Positions 6,508 to 14,198 of a DNA stretch of 17,977 nt are shown here, in pieces; positions within the stretch are counted from its first letter, which is position 1, and each line of letters opens with the position of its first letter. The notes beneath the pieces were generated by a model that had not been told where the DNA came from, did no database searches, and was given only the letters and a program-made list of their open reading frames with translations. This DNA comes from JBEEJZ01 sp041168905 (lineage in GTDB: Bacteria; Pseudomonadota; Gammaproteobacteria; Burkholderiales; Burkholderiaceae_C). The stretch is from the NCBI GenBank assembly GCA_041168905.1, contig JBEEJZ010000171.1:1-17977 (forward strand), written 5' to 3'. The translations under genes were made by a program, and so were the position numbers.

Positions 6508-7722
6508 CTACGGCCTTAGTATTTTCGTAACCGGATTGGGCCGCAGACGATAGGCATCAGGCATACCCGAGCCTAACAAGGGGCGCAAATACATCCTGAA
6601 GGCATCGGTTACATCCGTGCCCGTATCGCTGATAAAAACGTCTTCCATCACCCGGGTTTTACCTGCCACCTGTTCCAGGGGCATTAACTCGTAGTCCACC
6701 GAATAGAAACCTGTGCGCTTGATGGCCACCGAGCCGTCTTTTGAGCCCCACATCGCAAATTGCACCGCCTTTTCCCCCACTTCCCTGGCCTCCCTTTGGT
6801 CGACATCAGACAGGCAACCTAAAAAGGACCGCTGCAAATAGCCAAAGGTATCTCCACGCACACGCTTGATACCCAGCTTCGCCTTGATCTCATCGCACAA
6901 CAAATCAGCAAGAGCACCACTGCCTGACAACTGCACGTTGCCGTGGGCATCGTGCTCCATGTTTTTAGCCAGCTTGGCAGCGATGGGCTGGCCCGACAAG
7001 TCGTGTATGCCCTCAGAAACAGCAATCACGCAACGCCCCAGTCGGTCGTAGACGGACTTGACGTCTGCAAGAAACCGCTGGATGTCAAAGGTGCGCTCAG
7101 GCAAATAGATCAGGTGCGGCCCGTCGTCGGGAAATTTTTTTCCCAAAGCCGATGCCGCCGTCAAAAAACCGGCGTGCCGCCCCATGACCACTGCCAGATA
7201 TACCCCGGGCAAAGCAGCGTTATCTAGATTAGCTCCAGCAAAAGCCTGGGCAACAAATCGGGCCGCAGAAGGGAAACCTGGCGTGTGATCGTTGCCGACC
7301 AGATCGTTATCGATTGTTTTGGGGATATGCATGCAGCGCAAGGGATACCCAGCCTTTTGCGCCTCTCCGCTCACGATGCGCACCGTATCAGAAGAGTCAT
7401 TACCGCCTATATAGAAAAAATAGCCAATGTCGTGCGCCTGGAGGACCTTGAAAATCTCCTGGCAATACCTGACGTCTGGCTTGTCCCGAGTGGACCCAAG
7501 TGCTGACGATGGGGTATTACCCACCATTTCGAGGTTATGACTGGTCTCCTGAGTCAGATGAACAAAATCCTCGTCCACAATGCCACGGACGCCATGGCGT
7601 GCGCCATAGACATGCGCAATGCCAGGGAAACGCCTGGCCTCCAGGGCCACCCCCACCAGTGATTGATTGATGACGGCCGTCGGGCCTCCACCCTGTGCGA
7701 CCAAAATCTTGTTTGAAGCCAT
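6508..7722 (-). CDS. pfp: Diphosphate (PPi)-dependent 6-phosphofructokinase
   Basis: A 404-residue enzyme that phosphorylates fructose 6-phosphate to the 1,6-bisphosphate, using pyrophosphate as donor; the reaction is reversible and serves both glycolysis and gluconeogenesis. Seen in order: the N-terminal GGGPTAVIN loop (11-19), GGNDSSDT (106-113), the catalytic PKTIDND (134-140) and MGRHAGFL (180-187). ATP-dependent PfkA has GGDGS and PGTIDND; Asp at the gate position (GGND) and Lys in PKTIDND are the known signs of PPi use. The start at 7722 is chosen over an in-frame ATG at 7791 because AGGAG lies 5 bases upstream and the Rossmann-like strand begins right after it. It is separated from H-NS by 113 bases. 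No clear terminator is seen behind it. The upstream gap is shared with the divergent gene at 7914. Confidence 0.93.
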   Translation of the reverse strand: MASNKILVAQGGGPTAVINQSLVGVALEARRFPGIAHVYGARHGVRGIVDEDFVHLTQETSHNLEMVGNTPSSALGSTRDKPDVRYCQEIFKVLQAHDIGYFFYIGGNDSSDTVRIVSGEAQKAGYPLRCMHIPKTIDNDLVGNDHTPGFPSAARFVAQAFAGANLDNAALPGVYLAVVMGRHAGFLTAASALGKKFPDDGPHLIYLPERTFDIQRFLADVKSVYDRLGRCVIAVSEGIHDLSGQPIAAKLAKNMEHDAHGNVQLSGSGALADLLCDEIKAKLGIKRVRGDTFGYLQRSFLGCLSDVDQREAREVGEKAVQFAMWGSKDGSVAIKRTGFYSVDYELMPLEQVAGKTRVMEDVFISDTGTDVTDAFRMYLRPLLGSGMPDAYRLRPNPVTKILRP

Positions 7723-7727
7723 CTTGT

Positions 7728-7732
7728 CTCCT
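7728..7732 (-). promoter_or_regulatory. Ribosome binding site of pfp
   Basis: AGGAG on the minus strand, 5 bases before the ATG at 7722. It decides this start against the longer frame beginning at 7791, whose extra 23 residues show no family similarity. Confidence 0.75.
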
Positions 7733-7830
7733 GATTGATACGAGGTCAAAACCCATGACGGTGCCTGCAGCATGGGCGAGCATCCTAGCACCAGGCCGAC
7801 AGAAAACCCAGGCCATTCAAATCACAGCCT

Positions 7831-7860
7831 ACGTGCGAGGTTGATAAAATCAACCCACGT
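7831..7860. repeat. Interrupted palindrome between divergent pfp and the 7914 gene
   Basis: Inner arms GGTTGAT (7839-7845) and ATCAACC (7849-7855) flank AAA. Outer arms ACGTG (7831-7835) and CACGT (7856-7860) extend the symmetry with a 3-base bulge on the left. No U-tract follows on either strand, so it is not a standard terminator. Its place between two divergent genes fits an operator. It resembles an FNR site (TTGAT-N4-ATCAA) but the spacer is 3, not 4. Confidence 0.45.
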
Positions 7861-7913
7861 ACTGCATGGTCTTGGCCATACAGACCTCATTCCACAGCCT
7901 CTGGATAAACACC

Positions 7914-8402
7914 ATGAATCGCTGCCAACCCTCAGGGGACACGCCTCTTACCCTGGCCCCATTTTTGTTTCGCCTCGTGCAGCAACTCCTTTGCGTGTTG
8001 GTGTGCGCCACAGGCTTGGGACTGGGCAACCTGAGCCAGGCTCAGGGCACTCAACGAAGCTTCCCGCCTGATGCACTACGCGGTCGCCTGCTGGTCACGC
8101 AACCACCTGATGTGACGCTCAACGGCCAGCCAGCCCGGCTATCACCGGGCGCACGCATTCGCGGCCAAAACAACCTGCTTGTGTTGTCAGGCTCTTTGGC
8201 AGGCAAGGAGCAACTGGTGAACTACACCCGTGAGTCCAACGGATTGATCCACGAAATCTGGATACTGAGCGAAGCCGAGGCACAGGTGCCCCGCGCCGGC
8301 CTGCCTCTGGTCGGCACCGTCATTCCGGGCACACGAACCGAGACTGTCAAGGTCGATGACGGTCAAACGCCCTTCGACCGGCTACCCGTCTTTAAACCCT
8401 GA
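7914..8402 (+). CDS. Exported protein of unknown function upstream of miaB
   Basis: A 162-residue protein with an N-terminal signal peptide: a polar stretch, R20, a hydrophobic core LLCVLVCATGLGLGNL (25-40) and a likely SQA cleavage site near residue 43. The mature part (about 120 residues) has no cysteine or membrane helix and looks beta-rich, with RGRLLVTQPPDVTLNGQ (56-72), RLSPGARIRGQNNLLVLSG (75-93) and VNYTRESNGLIHEIWIL (102-118), then a Pro-rich polar tail. It resembles uncharacterised exported proteins of Comamonadaceae, but I cannot assign a role. The ATG at 7914 was chosen over 7866 because it gives a more normal signal peptide; neither has a good ribosome site. It ends 87 bases before miaB on the same strand. 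MiaB acts in the cytoplasm, so a shared function is not implied. Confidence 0.75.
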   Translation: MNRCQPSGDTPLTLAPFLFRLVQQLLCVLVCATGLGLGNLSQAQGTQRSFPPDALRGRLLVTQPPDVTLNGQPARLSPGARIRGQNNLLVLSGSLAGKEQLVNYTRESNGLIHEIWILSEAEAQVPRAGLPLVGTVIPGTRTETVKVDDGQTPFDRLPVFKP

Positions 8403-8489
8403 CCCCCTGCCGCCCAGCCGCCAATCCCCAGGCGGCCCATCCTTCTTGCCGGCAGTCAGCACATCCGGCGACAGACCCGCAAATACATC

Positions 8490-9851
8490 ATGAGTAAAAA
8501 AGTCTTTATCAAAACCTTTGGCTGTCAGATGAACGAATACGACTCGGACAAGATGGCCGATGTATTGGCCGCGGCAGAGGGCTACGAGCCAACCCAGGAT
8601 GTCAACGAAGCGGATCTGGTGCTGTTCAACACTTGCTCGGTCAGGGAAAAGGCCCAGGAAAAGGTGTTTTCTGACCTGGGACGAATCAAGCACCTCAAGA
8701 AAAAGGGCGTCCTGATCGGCGTGGGTGGCTGTGTCGCCAGCCAGGAAGGCGCAGCCATCATTGAGCGCGCGCCTTATGTGGACGTGGTTTTCGGCCCCCA
8801 GACACTGCATCGCCTCCCCGACATGCTGCGTCAGCGTGCCCAGGAGCGGCGTTCACAGGTGGACATCAGTTTTCCAGAAATCGAAAAGTTCGATCACCTG
8901 CCCCCCGCACGCGTTGAAGGTGCCACCGCGTTTGTCAGCATCATGGAGGGCTGCTCCAAGTATTGCAGCTACTGCGTGGTGCCCTATACGCGGGGCGAGG
9001 AAGTTTCGAGACCTCTGGAGGACGTTTTGATCGAGGTTGCGGGGCTGGCTGACCAAGGGGTCAAGGAGGTAAACCTTCTGGGACAGAACGTGAATGCCTA
9101 CAGAGCCCCCATGGTGAAGGCAAACAGCGCGGCCAGCACGGGCGAGCTGGCTGACTTTGCCACTTTGCTTGATTTTGTGGCTCACATCCCTGGCATAGAG
9201 CGCATCCGCTACACCACCAGCCACCCCAACGAGTTCACGCCGGCCTTGATCGCGGCCTACGACAAATTACCCCAGCTGGTCAGCCATCTGCACCTGCCGG
9301 TACAGCACGGTTCCGACCGCATCCTGATGGCGATGAAGCGGGGCTACACGGCCATGGAATACAAATCCACAATCCGCAAGCTGCGCTCCATCCGGCCCAA
9401 CATGGCTTTTAGCAGTGACTTCATCGTGGGTTTCCCGGGCGAGACCGAAGACGACTTCAACAAGATGATGAAGTTGATCGACGACGTCGGTTTCGACAAT
9501 TCGTTCAGCTTTATCTTCAGCCCACGCCCCGGCACGCCCGCCGCGAACTTGCCCGACGAGACACCGCACGAGGTCAAACTGCGTCGCCTGCAGCACCTGC
9601 AGGGCGTCATCAATGCCAACATAGCCCGCATCAGTGAGAGCCGGCTGGGCACCGAGCAACGAATTCTGGTGGAAGGCACGTCCAAACGCGATACCCAAGA
9701 GTTGATGGGCCGCACCGAATGCAACCGGGTCGTCAACTTTGACGGCTCGCCACGCCTCATTGGTCAGCTGATCGATGTGCGTATCACCGAGACCCGCACC
9801 TTCTCCTTACGTGGAGAGGTCCTCACCCGTGAGAACGCGTCGATGGTCTAA
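8490..9851 (+). CDS. miaB: tRNA-2-methylthio-N6-dimethylallyladenosine synthase MiaB
   Basis: A 453-residue radical-SAM methylthiotransferase that adds a methylthio group to i6A37 in tRNAs reading codons that start with U. Domain order is as in MiaB. The N-terminal domain carries the auxiliary-cluster cysteines C12 (in KTFGCQMNEYDS), C49 (NTCSVREKA) and C81 (GVGGCVASQ). The radical-SAM core has C155, C159 and C162 in EGCSKYCSYCVVPYTRGEE. A TRAM domain for tRNA binding is at the C-terminus (about 385-450). Length and motifs fit MiaB better than RimO or MtaB. No clear ribosome site precedes the ATG at 8490. It converges with ffh, and its TAA overlaps the end of a start-less open frame on the other strand. 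All catalytic residues visible in the family are intact. Confidence 0.97.
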   Translation: MSKKVFIKTFGCQMNEYDSDKMADVLAAAEGYEPTQDVNEADLVLFNTCSVREKAQEKVFSDLGRIKHLKKKGVLIGVGGCVASQEGAAIIERAPYVDVVFGPQTLHRLPDMLRQRAQERRSQVDISFPEIEKFDHLPPARVEGATAFVSIMEGCSKYCSYCVVPYTRGEEVSRPLEDVLIEVAGLADQGVKEVNLLGQNVNAYRAPMVKANSAASTGELADFATLLDFVAHIPGIERIRYTTSHPNEFTPALIAAYDKLPQLVSHLHLPVQHGSDRILMAMKRGYTAMEYKSTIRKLRSIRPNMAFSSDFIVGFPGETEDDFNKMMKLIDDVGFDNSFSFIFSPRPGTPAANLPDETPHEVKLRRLQHLQGVINANIARISESRLGTEQRILVEGTSKRDTQELMGRTECNRVVNFDGSPRLIGQLIDVRITETRTFSLRGEVLTRENASMV

Positions 9852-10009
9852 ATGACAGGCGCCTTCCCAGCCAGTAAAAGCGCCAACAGTTCTTGATAGT
9901 TGAAAGCCCGTAGGTCGGACCCTATCGGTTTGGCCAGTCGGCCCGCAAGGCCCTGGGTGAACGGTCGTTTATCGGCATCAACGGGGCATGCCGGGCATGC
10001 CCATGCCCT
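9848..10009 (-). pseudogene. Start-less open frame behind ffh, possible gene remnant or frameshift extension
   Basis: On the minus strand, in the +1 frame relative to ffh, an open stretch overlaps the last 32 bases of ffh and runs to a TAG that overlaps the miaB stop. From the codon at 9982 it reads 44 residues, including DKRPFTQGLAGRLAKP, GSDLRAFNYQELLALLL and AGKAPVI. The composition looks like a normal protein with an amphipathic Leu-rich helix at its end. There is no ATG or GTG in the frame, and the only TTG lies 11 codons before the stop. Options are the 3' remnant of a decayed gene, a small protein with an unusual start (CTG), or a +1 frameshift extension of Ffh at the CCCC just before its stop. 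I do not recognise the family. Confidence 0.3.
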
Positions 10010-11348
10010 TCATACCGCCGAGGCGCTTCATCATTTTCATCATGCCGCCGCCCTTCATTTTTTTCATCATGTCCTGCATCTGCTCAAACTCCTTGAGCAT
10101 GCGATTGACCTCCTGAACGTGGACACCTGAGCCCGCAGCAATGCGACGCTTGCGAGTGGCCTTGATGATTTCTGGCTTGCTGCGCTCAAGAGGCGTCATG
10201 CTCAGGATGATGCCCTCTTTGCGGCGTATGTCTTTTTCGGCACGATCCATGTCCACCTGCCCCGCTTTCGCCGCCATGGCAGCAGGCAGTTTATCCATCA
10301 GGCTGGAGAGCCCGCCCATCTGCTTCATCTGCTGAATCTGAGCCAGGAAATCGTTGAGATCAAAACCGCCACCGCTCTTGACCTTGGCTGCCAGCTTCTG
10401 CGCCGCCTGCAAATCAACGCCTGCTGTAACTTGCTCCACCAAGGCTACGATGTCGCCCATGCCCAGAATACGTCCGGCATGGCGCTCAGCGTCGAAGACC
10501 TCCAGGCCATCGAGCTTTTCACTGGTACCGGCAAACTTGATGGGCGCGCCTGTGACCTGGCGCACTGACAGGGCCGCTCCGCCCCGCGAATCACCATCCA
10601 GCTTGGTCAACACGATACCGGTTAGCGGCAGGGCATCTTTGAAAGCCTTGGCAGTGTTGATGGCGTCCTGGCCCTGCATGGCATCGACCACAAAGAGCGT
10701 CTCGACTGGCTTGAGCAGCGCATGCAGATCGCTGATTTCGCGCATCAGCGCCTCATCTATCGCCAACCGGCCGGCCGTGTCTACCAGCAACACATCGAAG
10801 AAATGCTTGCGGGCGTAGTCCAAGGCAGCCATGGCAATGTCTACGGGCTTTTGATCAGGCGTGCTTGGGAACCACTCTGCGCCGGCTTGGGCGGTCACAG
10901 TCTTGAGCTGTTCAATGGCGGCAGGGCGGTACACGTCACCCGACACCGTCAACACTTTTTTCTTTCGCCTCTCGATCAGGTGCTTGGCCAGCTTGCCGGT
11001 CGTGGTCGTCTTGCCGGCGCCCTGTAAACCCGCCATCAAAATCACGGCCGGGGGTTGCGCAGCCAGATTGATGTCCGCGACGCCTTCGCCCATCGTCGCG
11101 GCGAGCTCCTTGTTGACGATGCTGACCAGCAACTGGCCGGGAGAAAGCGAAGTCATCACCTCCTGCCCCAGCGCCTTTTCCTTGACCCGCGCCACGAAGT
11201 CGCGCACCACTGGCAGAGCGACGTCGGCCTCGAGCAAAGCCATGCGAACCTCACGCAGCATATCGGCTACGTTGGATTCGGTGATGCGAGCCTGGCCGCG
11301 TATTTCCTTGACCAGGCGAGAGAGTTTGTCGGTAAGAGCGGATGCCAT
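9978..11348 (-). CDS. ffh: Signal recognition particle protein Ffh (SRP54)
   Basis: A 456-residue GTPase that binds 4.5S RNA and the signal sequences of nascent membrane proteins and delivers ribosomes to FtsY at the membrane. It has the helical N domain (about 1-85) and the G domain with GLQGAGKTTT (107-116), GDVYRPAAIEQL (137-148), DTAGR (190-194), TKLDGD (248-253) and GTSEKLDGLEVFD (274-286). The M domain (about 325-456) holds the RNA-binding SGVHVQEVNRML (407-418), followed by a Met-rich tail that suits signal-sequence binding. Length is close to the E. coli protein (453). The ATG at 11348 has no clear ribosome site. It is divergent from the ccsA-like gene with 77 bases between the two starts, and convergent with miaB without a visible intrinsic terminator. 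Confidence 0.98.
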   Translation of the reverse strand: MASALTDKLSRLVKEIRGQARITESNVADMLREVRMALLEADVALPVVRDFVARVKEKALGQEVMTSLSPGQLLVSIVNKELAATMGEGVADINLAAQPPAVILMAGLQGAGKTTTTGKLAKHLIERRKKKVLTVSGDVYRPAAIEQLKTVTAQAGAEWFPSTPDQKPVDIAMAALDYARKHFFDVLLVDTAGRLAIDEALMREISDLHALLKPVETLFVVDAMQGQDAINTAKAFKDALPLTGIVLTKLDGDSRGGAALSVRQVTGAPIKFAGTSEKLDGLEVFDAERHAGRILGMGDIVALVEQVTAGVDLQAAQKLAAKVKSGGGFDLNDFLAQIQQMKQMGGLSSLMDKLPAAMAAKAGQVDMDRAEKDIRRKEGIILSMTPLERSKPEIIKATRKRRIAAGSGVHVQEVNRMLKEFEQMQDMMKKMKGGGMMKMMKRLGGMKGMGMPGMPR

Positions 11349-11425
11349 GAGTCAGTATTGCGGCGTACGCAAGCAGGTTGTGCGCCCACACATGCTGCGC
11401 TGGGCAAGGGGCTAAACTTGAAGCC

Positions 11426-12241
11426 ATGATTTTAGCCAGCGCAGCATCGATCAGCGCCCTCCTCACAGTTGCCTGTGTCACCGGCTATCTTGCCGCGGCC
11501 ACCCTGATGCCCCGCAAACAGCAAGGTGCTTGGCAGGGCGCCATGCTGTTTGCATGGCTGCTGCACGGCGGCGCACTGGCGTGGGCACTGTGGGGCAATG
11601 ACCCAGACTCGGGGCATCGCTTTGGTTTTGCACCGGCCCTGTCCATGACGGCCTGGCTCGCCACGGCGGTGTACGCAATTGAAATCCGGGTTTATCCCAA
11701 GTTGCAGGGGCGTTGGGTTCTCGGCGCCCTGGCTGCATTTGCAGTGGGCCTGGCAGGGCTTTTCCCCGGTGCACCACTGCACAAGAGTGCCTCACTTTGG
11801 CTACCCGTGCATCTGTCGCTGGGCGTCGCCTCTTATGGTCTTTTTGGCGTTGCGGTCATCCACGCCTGGCTGATGACTCGGGCCGAAGAGAGCATCAGGC
11901 ACGCAACCGAATCCCACCTGGGCTTACCTTTGCTCACCCTGGAGCGATTGACCTTTCGTTTCGTCTCCGCGGGGTTTGTCCTGCTGTCAGCAACATTGAT
12001 GTCAGCCTGGCTGTTTGGCGGTTCGCTTTACGGCGGATCGACAGGCTGGAAATGGGATCACAAAACCGTCTTCTCGGTGTTGTCATGGTTGGTTTTTGCC
12101 ATCCTGCTCCTGGGTCGCGCCCGCCTGGGCTGGCGCGGCAAGCGTGCGGTGCGCGTCCTTTATGTCGGTGCGGGGCTCTTGCTGCTGGCGTACGTAGGCT
12201 CGCGTTTTGTCCTGGAAGTCTTGTTAGGGCGGGTCGCGTGA
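11426..12241 (+). CDS. CcsA/YpjD-like cytochrome c assembly membrane protein
   Basis: A 271-residue inner-membrane protein of the cytochrome c assembly (CcsA/CcmC-like) superfamily, closest in layout to YpjD, which is often encoded beside ffh. About eight hydrophobic segments are visible (near 4-26, 36-56, 69-88, 96-113, 126-150, 177-198, 213-230 and 244-265). Conserved histidines that could bind haem are H47 (LLHGGAL), H129 (PVHLSLGVASYG) and H212 (WDHKTVFSVLSW). The tryptophan-rich WWD loop of true haem-delivery proteins is replaced by the shorter WDHKT form. The start at 11426 is preferred over 11378 because the first membrane segment begins directly there. Its stop overlaps the GTG start of the next gene (GTGA). 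Its precise role in haem or cytochrome handling is not settled for this subfamily. Confidence 0.85.
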   Translation: MILASAASISALLTVACVTGYLAAATLMPRKQQGAWQGAMLFAWLLHGGALAWALWGNDPDSGHRFGFAPALSMTAWLATAVYAIEIRVYPKLQGRWVLGALAAFAVGLAGLFPGAPLHKSASLWLPVHLSLGVASYGLFGVAVIHAWLMTRAEESIRHATESHLGLPLLTLERLTFRFVSAGFVLLSATLMSAWLFGGSLYGGSTGWKWDHKTVFSVLSWLVFAILLLGRARLGWRGKRAVRVLYVGAGLLLLAYVGSRFVLEVLLGRVA

Positions 12242-12468
12242 AATTCTTCCTGGTGTTGGCGATCTGCCTGTTGGGTGTGTGGTTGTGGCGATCGGGTCGC
12301 GGCGCAGGTCACGCCTCTCCAGACAAGACACAGCACAGAGCCCCCTCTGACGCCTCCAGCATGATTGCCTGCAAGCATTGCGGACTGCACCTCCCCGAGA
12401 CCGAGGCCTTGAAGGGACAGCGGGGCATGTACTGCAGCCTGGCCCACAGGCATCAACAGGAGGGTTGA
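12238..12468 (+). CDS. PP0621-like small membrane-anchored zinc-ribbon protein
   Basis: A 76-residue protein. A hydrophobic N-terminal anchor (MKFFLVLAICLLGVWLW, 1-17) is followed by a polar linker and a short putative zinc site: C45-x2-C48 in IACKHCGLHLPETEAL and C66-x3-H70 in GMYCSLAHR. This layout matches the small PP0621-type family found between ccsA-like and pilS genes in beta- and gamma-proteobacteria; its function is unknown. The GTG start at 12238 overlaps the previous stop by 4 bases. Much longer upstream extensions of this frame lie wholly inside the ccsA-like gene and are spurious. The stop directly abuts the GTG start of pilS, whose ribosome site lies inside this gene, so translation of the three genes is probably linked. 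Confidence 0.85.
   Translation: MKFFLVLAICLLGVWLWRSGRGAGHASPDKTQHRAPSDASSMIACKHCGLHLPETEALKGQRGMYCSLAHRHQQEG
12458..12463 (+). promoter_or_regulatory. Ribosome binding site of pilS
   Basis: AGGAGG, the strongest Shine-Dalgarno match in the window, sits 5 bases before the GTG at 12469 and inside the end of the preceding small gene. It supports the GTG start, which otherwise would be hard to justify. Confidence 0.8.
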
Positions 12469-14166
12469 GTGCAAGCGCCATCAGAGGCGGTCTCCTGGTT
12501 CGGACCAGCCCTGGAAAGTGACACCAGCGGCAGATCAGGCGAGACGGCAGAATTCGTTCGCCTGTGGCGGGGTTTCATGACCGCCAGGGTCACAGTCGGT
12601 GCGGTGTTGGTCGTACTTCAGGGTTTTTTGTTGAGTGTGGGCGCAAGTCTGAGCCCATGGCTGCTGCTGCTGTGTGGCGGCTACTTCATCGCCAGTCTGT
12701 TGGTACGTTTGCTGCACCCCCCCCGCCGGCTGGGCTCCAACTTCGACCCGCAATGGCTGCTGACCGTGGGGGTGGACCTGCTGGTCTTTGTTACCCTGCA
12801 GTTTTTTCAGGGCAACACACTCAATTACGCCCTGTTGCTCGCGCTCCCGGTGCTGCTGGCCGGCGTGCTGGGAAAACTGTCCTTGTCGCTGGGCACTGCG
12901 GCCAGTGCAACCCTGCTGCTGCTGGCCCACGCGACCTGGTGGGCACTGCACAACAGCACCGATGGCTCTGCCCGTTTTGCCCAGTCAGCCCTGACAGGTG
13001 TTGGTGGATTTGCAATCGCCTTCCTGGCCAGCCTGCTGTCAAACCGCCTGGCCTCAGAAGAGAAGAAATCCATTAGCAGTCTGCGCGCCGTTCGGGTTCA
13101 ACTCCAGGTCAACGAGCTGGTGATTGAATCGCTGCAAGACGGCGTGCTGGTGGTAGACGATCTGGGCAACGTGCATGCAGCCAACCCGGCAGCGCGCACC
13201 CTGCTGGGTGGACCGGCACTGTCGGCGCCTGTCCCCTGGTCACTGGGCTCTCAAGCCGGTTGGCAAGCGCTACTCAAACTGACCGAACTGAGCTTTTTCC
13301 GCAACGGCCTGGCTCAAACGCCGGCCAGTATTCATCATGCGGGGCAAGGTCCACGCCAGGTGCGGGTACGCACTCGTCTCACGGCGCCGATGGGGGGCTC
13401 AGCGGAGCGACTGTGCGTGATGTTCCTGCAGGATCAGCGCGAAATGGAGGCTCAGATGCGCTCGGCGCAACTGGCGAGTATGGGCCGCATGTCGGTAGCG
13501 GTGGCCCATGAAATTCGCAACCCACTGGCAGCTATTGCCCAAGCCAACGCCTTGCTGGAAGAGGACTTGAGCCAACCTCACCATCAACAGCTCACCCGTA
13601 TGGTGCAACAAAATGCTCGTCGGCTGGAGAAGATTGTTGAAGATATTCTCAACGTTTCGCGTGTCAAGGGCCCAGGAGACGAAGATCCCACCGCACAACT
13701 GTTATTGGTCGACAGCGTACAGCGTATATGCCGGGATTGGGCCCGGCAAAACGCCGTTGAAAAGGCCCTGCAGCTCCACCTGGAGACGGCCGAGACGCGG
13801 GTCATTTTTGACAGCGACCATTTGCGCCGGGTCCTGGTCAACCTCCTGGACAACGCAGGCCGCTACGCAGATCGGCGGGCTGGCGCCATTCAGATCAGCA
13901 CCCGATCCAGCTCTTCAGGACACATCACACTTGGGGTCTGGAGCAACGGATCGCCTCTGGATCAATCGGTACAGAGGCACTTGTTTGAACCTTTTTTTTC
14001 CTCTGAAAGTCGCTCAAGTGGCCTGGGCTTATACATCTGCCGAGAGTTGTGCGAAGGACATGGCGCGGCGTTACGCTATCAGCGTTGCGAGCGATTCATT
14101 GATGGCCGTCGAGTAGAAGGCAATGAGTTTCAAGTCCTGTTGCGCTGCGTCCACAATGCGGCCTGA
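12469..14166 (+). CDS. pilS: Sensor histidine kinase PilS (type IV pilus control)
   Basis: A 565-residue inner-membrane kinase that, with PilR, controls sigma-54-dependent pilin (pilA) transcription. Six hydrophobic segments (about 42-60, 62-80, 97-113, 119-134, 137-158, 175-192) form the sensor. A PAS-like domain follows (about 213-320, with ESLQDGVLVVDDLGNVHAAN), then the dimerisation domain with phospho-acceptor H347 in VAHEIRNPLAAIAQAN, and the ATPase domain with N-box LVNLLDNAGRYA (456-467), FEPFFSS (506-512) and GLGLYI (518-523). The G1 box, normally D-x-G, reads WSNGSP (491-496), so the adenine-binding Asp appears to be Asn (N493). Two 8-base homopolymers, C at 12717-12724 and T at 13992-13999, lie in the reading frame. 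GTG start with AGGAGG upstream. pilR follows after 32 bases. Confidence 0.93.
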   Translation: MQAPSEAVSWFGPALESDTSGRSGETAEFVRLWRGFMTARVTVGAVLVVLQGFLLSVGASLSPWLLLLCGGYFIASLLVRLLHPPRRLGSNFDPQWLLTVGVDLLVFVTLQFFQGNTLNYALLLALPVLLAGVLGKLSLSLGTAASATLLLLAHATWWALHNSTDGSARFAQSALTGVGGFAIAFLASLLSNRLASEEKKSISSLRAVRVQLQVNELVIESLQDGVLVVDDLGNVHAANPAARTLLGGPALSAPVPWSLGSQAGWQALLKLTELSFFRNGLAQTPASIHHAGQGPRQVRVRTRLTAPMGGSAERLCVMFLQDQREMEAQMRSAQLASMGRMSVAVAHEIRNPLAAIAQANALLEEDLSQPHHQQLTRMVQQNARRLEKIVEDILNVSRVKGPGDEDPTAQLLLVDSVQRICRDWARQNAVEKALQLHLETAETRVIFDSDHLRRVLVNLLDNAGRYADRRAGAIQISTRSSSSGHITLGVWSNGSPLDQSVQRHLFEPFFSSESRSSGLGLYICRELCEGHGAALRYQRCERFIDGRRVEGNEFQVLLRCVHNAA

Positions 14167-14198
14167 ATCAGGCTTTGTTGTGACCCCCGGGAATACCC

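Noticed and set aside
7841..7853. FNR/Anr binding site
   Set aside because: TTGAT and ATCAA arms are perfect but separated by 3 bases; FNR-type sites need 4. Kept only as an unassigned palindrome.
10354..11415. Several plus-strand open frames opposite ffh
   Set aside because: Composition is rich in Arg, Ser, Pro and Ala as expected for shadows of a GC-rich gene, with no motif; ffh explains the region fully.
11713..12237. Long plus-strand frame running into the PP0621-like gene
   Set aside because: It lies inside the ccsA-like gene in another frame; only the last 231 bases from the GTG at 12238 show family features.
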